This document shows, piece after piece, positions 63,648 to 64,000 of a DNA stretch of 64,000 bases. Each line of letters begins with the position of its first letter. Position 1 is the first letter of the stretch. Origin of the DNA: Cobetia amphilecti (GTDB lineage: Bacteria > Pseudomonadota > Gammaproteobacteria > Pseudomonadales > Halomonadaceae); NCBI RefSeq assembly GCF_020217465.1, contig NZ_CP084115.1, positions 682,001 to 746,000 of the forward strand. Reading direction: 5' to 3'. The notes below the pieces were generated by a model. The model was not told where the DNA came from. It saw only the letters and a list, made by a program, of their open reading frames with translations, and ran no database searches. The translations under genes and the position numbers were made by a program.

Positions 63648-64000
63648 TGCCTTGTGTGAACGCTCTGAGCTGCGCGCCCGGGCTTCGTGCGCCTCGCGCC
63701 CGGGCACATGATGGCGGCGGGCAGCGTCAGCGGTCAGGAGAAGCGGGCGCGACTTGTAATGAATGAGCCCCGGCGCCGATGGCTGGCCGGGAATCGAGGG
63801 CGCGACGATACTGTGCCAAGCGGCACGCTGATCGGGTCGAGGCCAAAATCGGGACGGCACAGTATAGGAGTCTGCCGGCCATGCGGCCAGCCCTGTCGCA
63901 TCGCTGTCAGCAATGAGGAGGATGCCTGCCAACCACCGGTTCAGCCTGATGGTGGCTGTGGTATCCTCACGAGAAAGCCCGCGCATGCCCTGACGCTACA
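63648..64000. other. 353-base region upstream of miaB
   Basis: No gene visible. A TATACT -10-like box (about 63861-63866, minus strand) may belong to the miaB promoter, but no good -35 was found. The neighbouring gene, if any, lies outside the window. Confidence 0.5.

Noticed and set aside
62283-63659. 458-residue open frame opposite miaB
   Set aside because: Antisense shadow with Leu/Val/His-rich composition; the conserved MiaB motifs are on the other strand.

Overview
The window is chromosomal DNA from a high-GC marine or halophilic gammaproteobacterium. The 16S rRNA at 20251-21791, the Pseudomonas-like prp cluster (GntR regulator, prpB, prpC, acnD, prpF, prpD) and the conserved miaB-ybeZ-ybeY-corC-lnt and leuS-lptE-holA blocks together point to Halomonadaceae, probably Cobetia or a close relative. 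That placement is an inference from remembered sequence features; no database search was run. I see no prophage, insertion sequence, CRISPR array, plasmid gene or secondary-metabolite cluster. The content is mostly core metabolism and RNA and envelope biology.

Layout. 1-4860: an AI-2E/PerM-type membrane protein, then a sulfur block of trxA, a TauE/SafE exporter, cysB and cysH (thioredoxin is the reductant of PAPS reductase and CysB is the regulator of the pathway). 5075-7642: pabB and an alpha/beta hydrolase. 7643-17013: the 2-methylcitrate cycle for propionyl-CoA, with two copies of a palindromic operator candidate upstream of its GntR regulator. 17201-19769: a LemA protein and an M48 metallopeptidase. 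19770-25475: one complete rRNA operon (16S, tRNA-Ile, tRNA-Ala, 23S, 5S) with tandem promoters P1 and P2, boxA sites, processing stems and a terminator. It is followed at once by rlmM, which modifies 23S rRNA. 26839-30915: a monooxygenase-like protein, TusA, an unknown protein, a MATE pump with a possible Fur box, and the EF-P hydroxylase EpmC. 31152-34148: iron(III) uptake genes fbpA and fbpB with a Fur box over the promoter. 34262-43940: HPP membrane protein, an RhlE-type helicase with a long Gly/Arg/Gln/Ser repeat tail, TatD, Uup, a universal stress protein, a SlyA/MarR regulator and several unknowns. 44366-47788: fadBA with a PsrA-like site upstream. 47993-51468: an amidohydrolase, a DUF6482 protein, holA and lptE. 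51654-56472: leuS, and divergently ybeL plus a TPR/glycosyltransferase-like gene. 56597-63647: a YdcF-family protein and the lnt-corC-ybeY-ybeZ-miaB block.

Most gene ends carry strong stem-loop terminators, many bidirectional between convergent genes. Two terminator designs occur twice each. Intergenic DNA and some gene ends carry short perfect tandem repeats of 10-24 bp, an unusual habit of this genome.

The most unusual single items are: an acidic insertion of about 95 residues inside the RNase YbeY; a repeat-rich N-terminal extension on PrpD; a 54-base inverted repeat after rlmM; a MATE pump with a Fur-like site; and a TPR/glycosyltransferase-like gene overlapping ybeL. I found no convincing new multi-gene defence or biosynthetic system.
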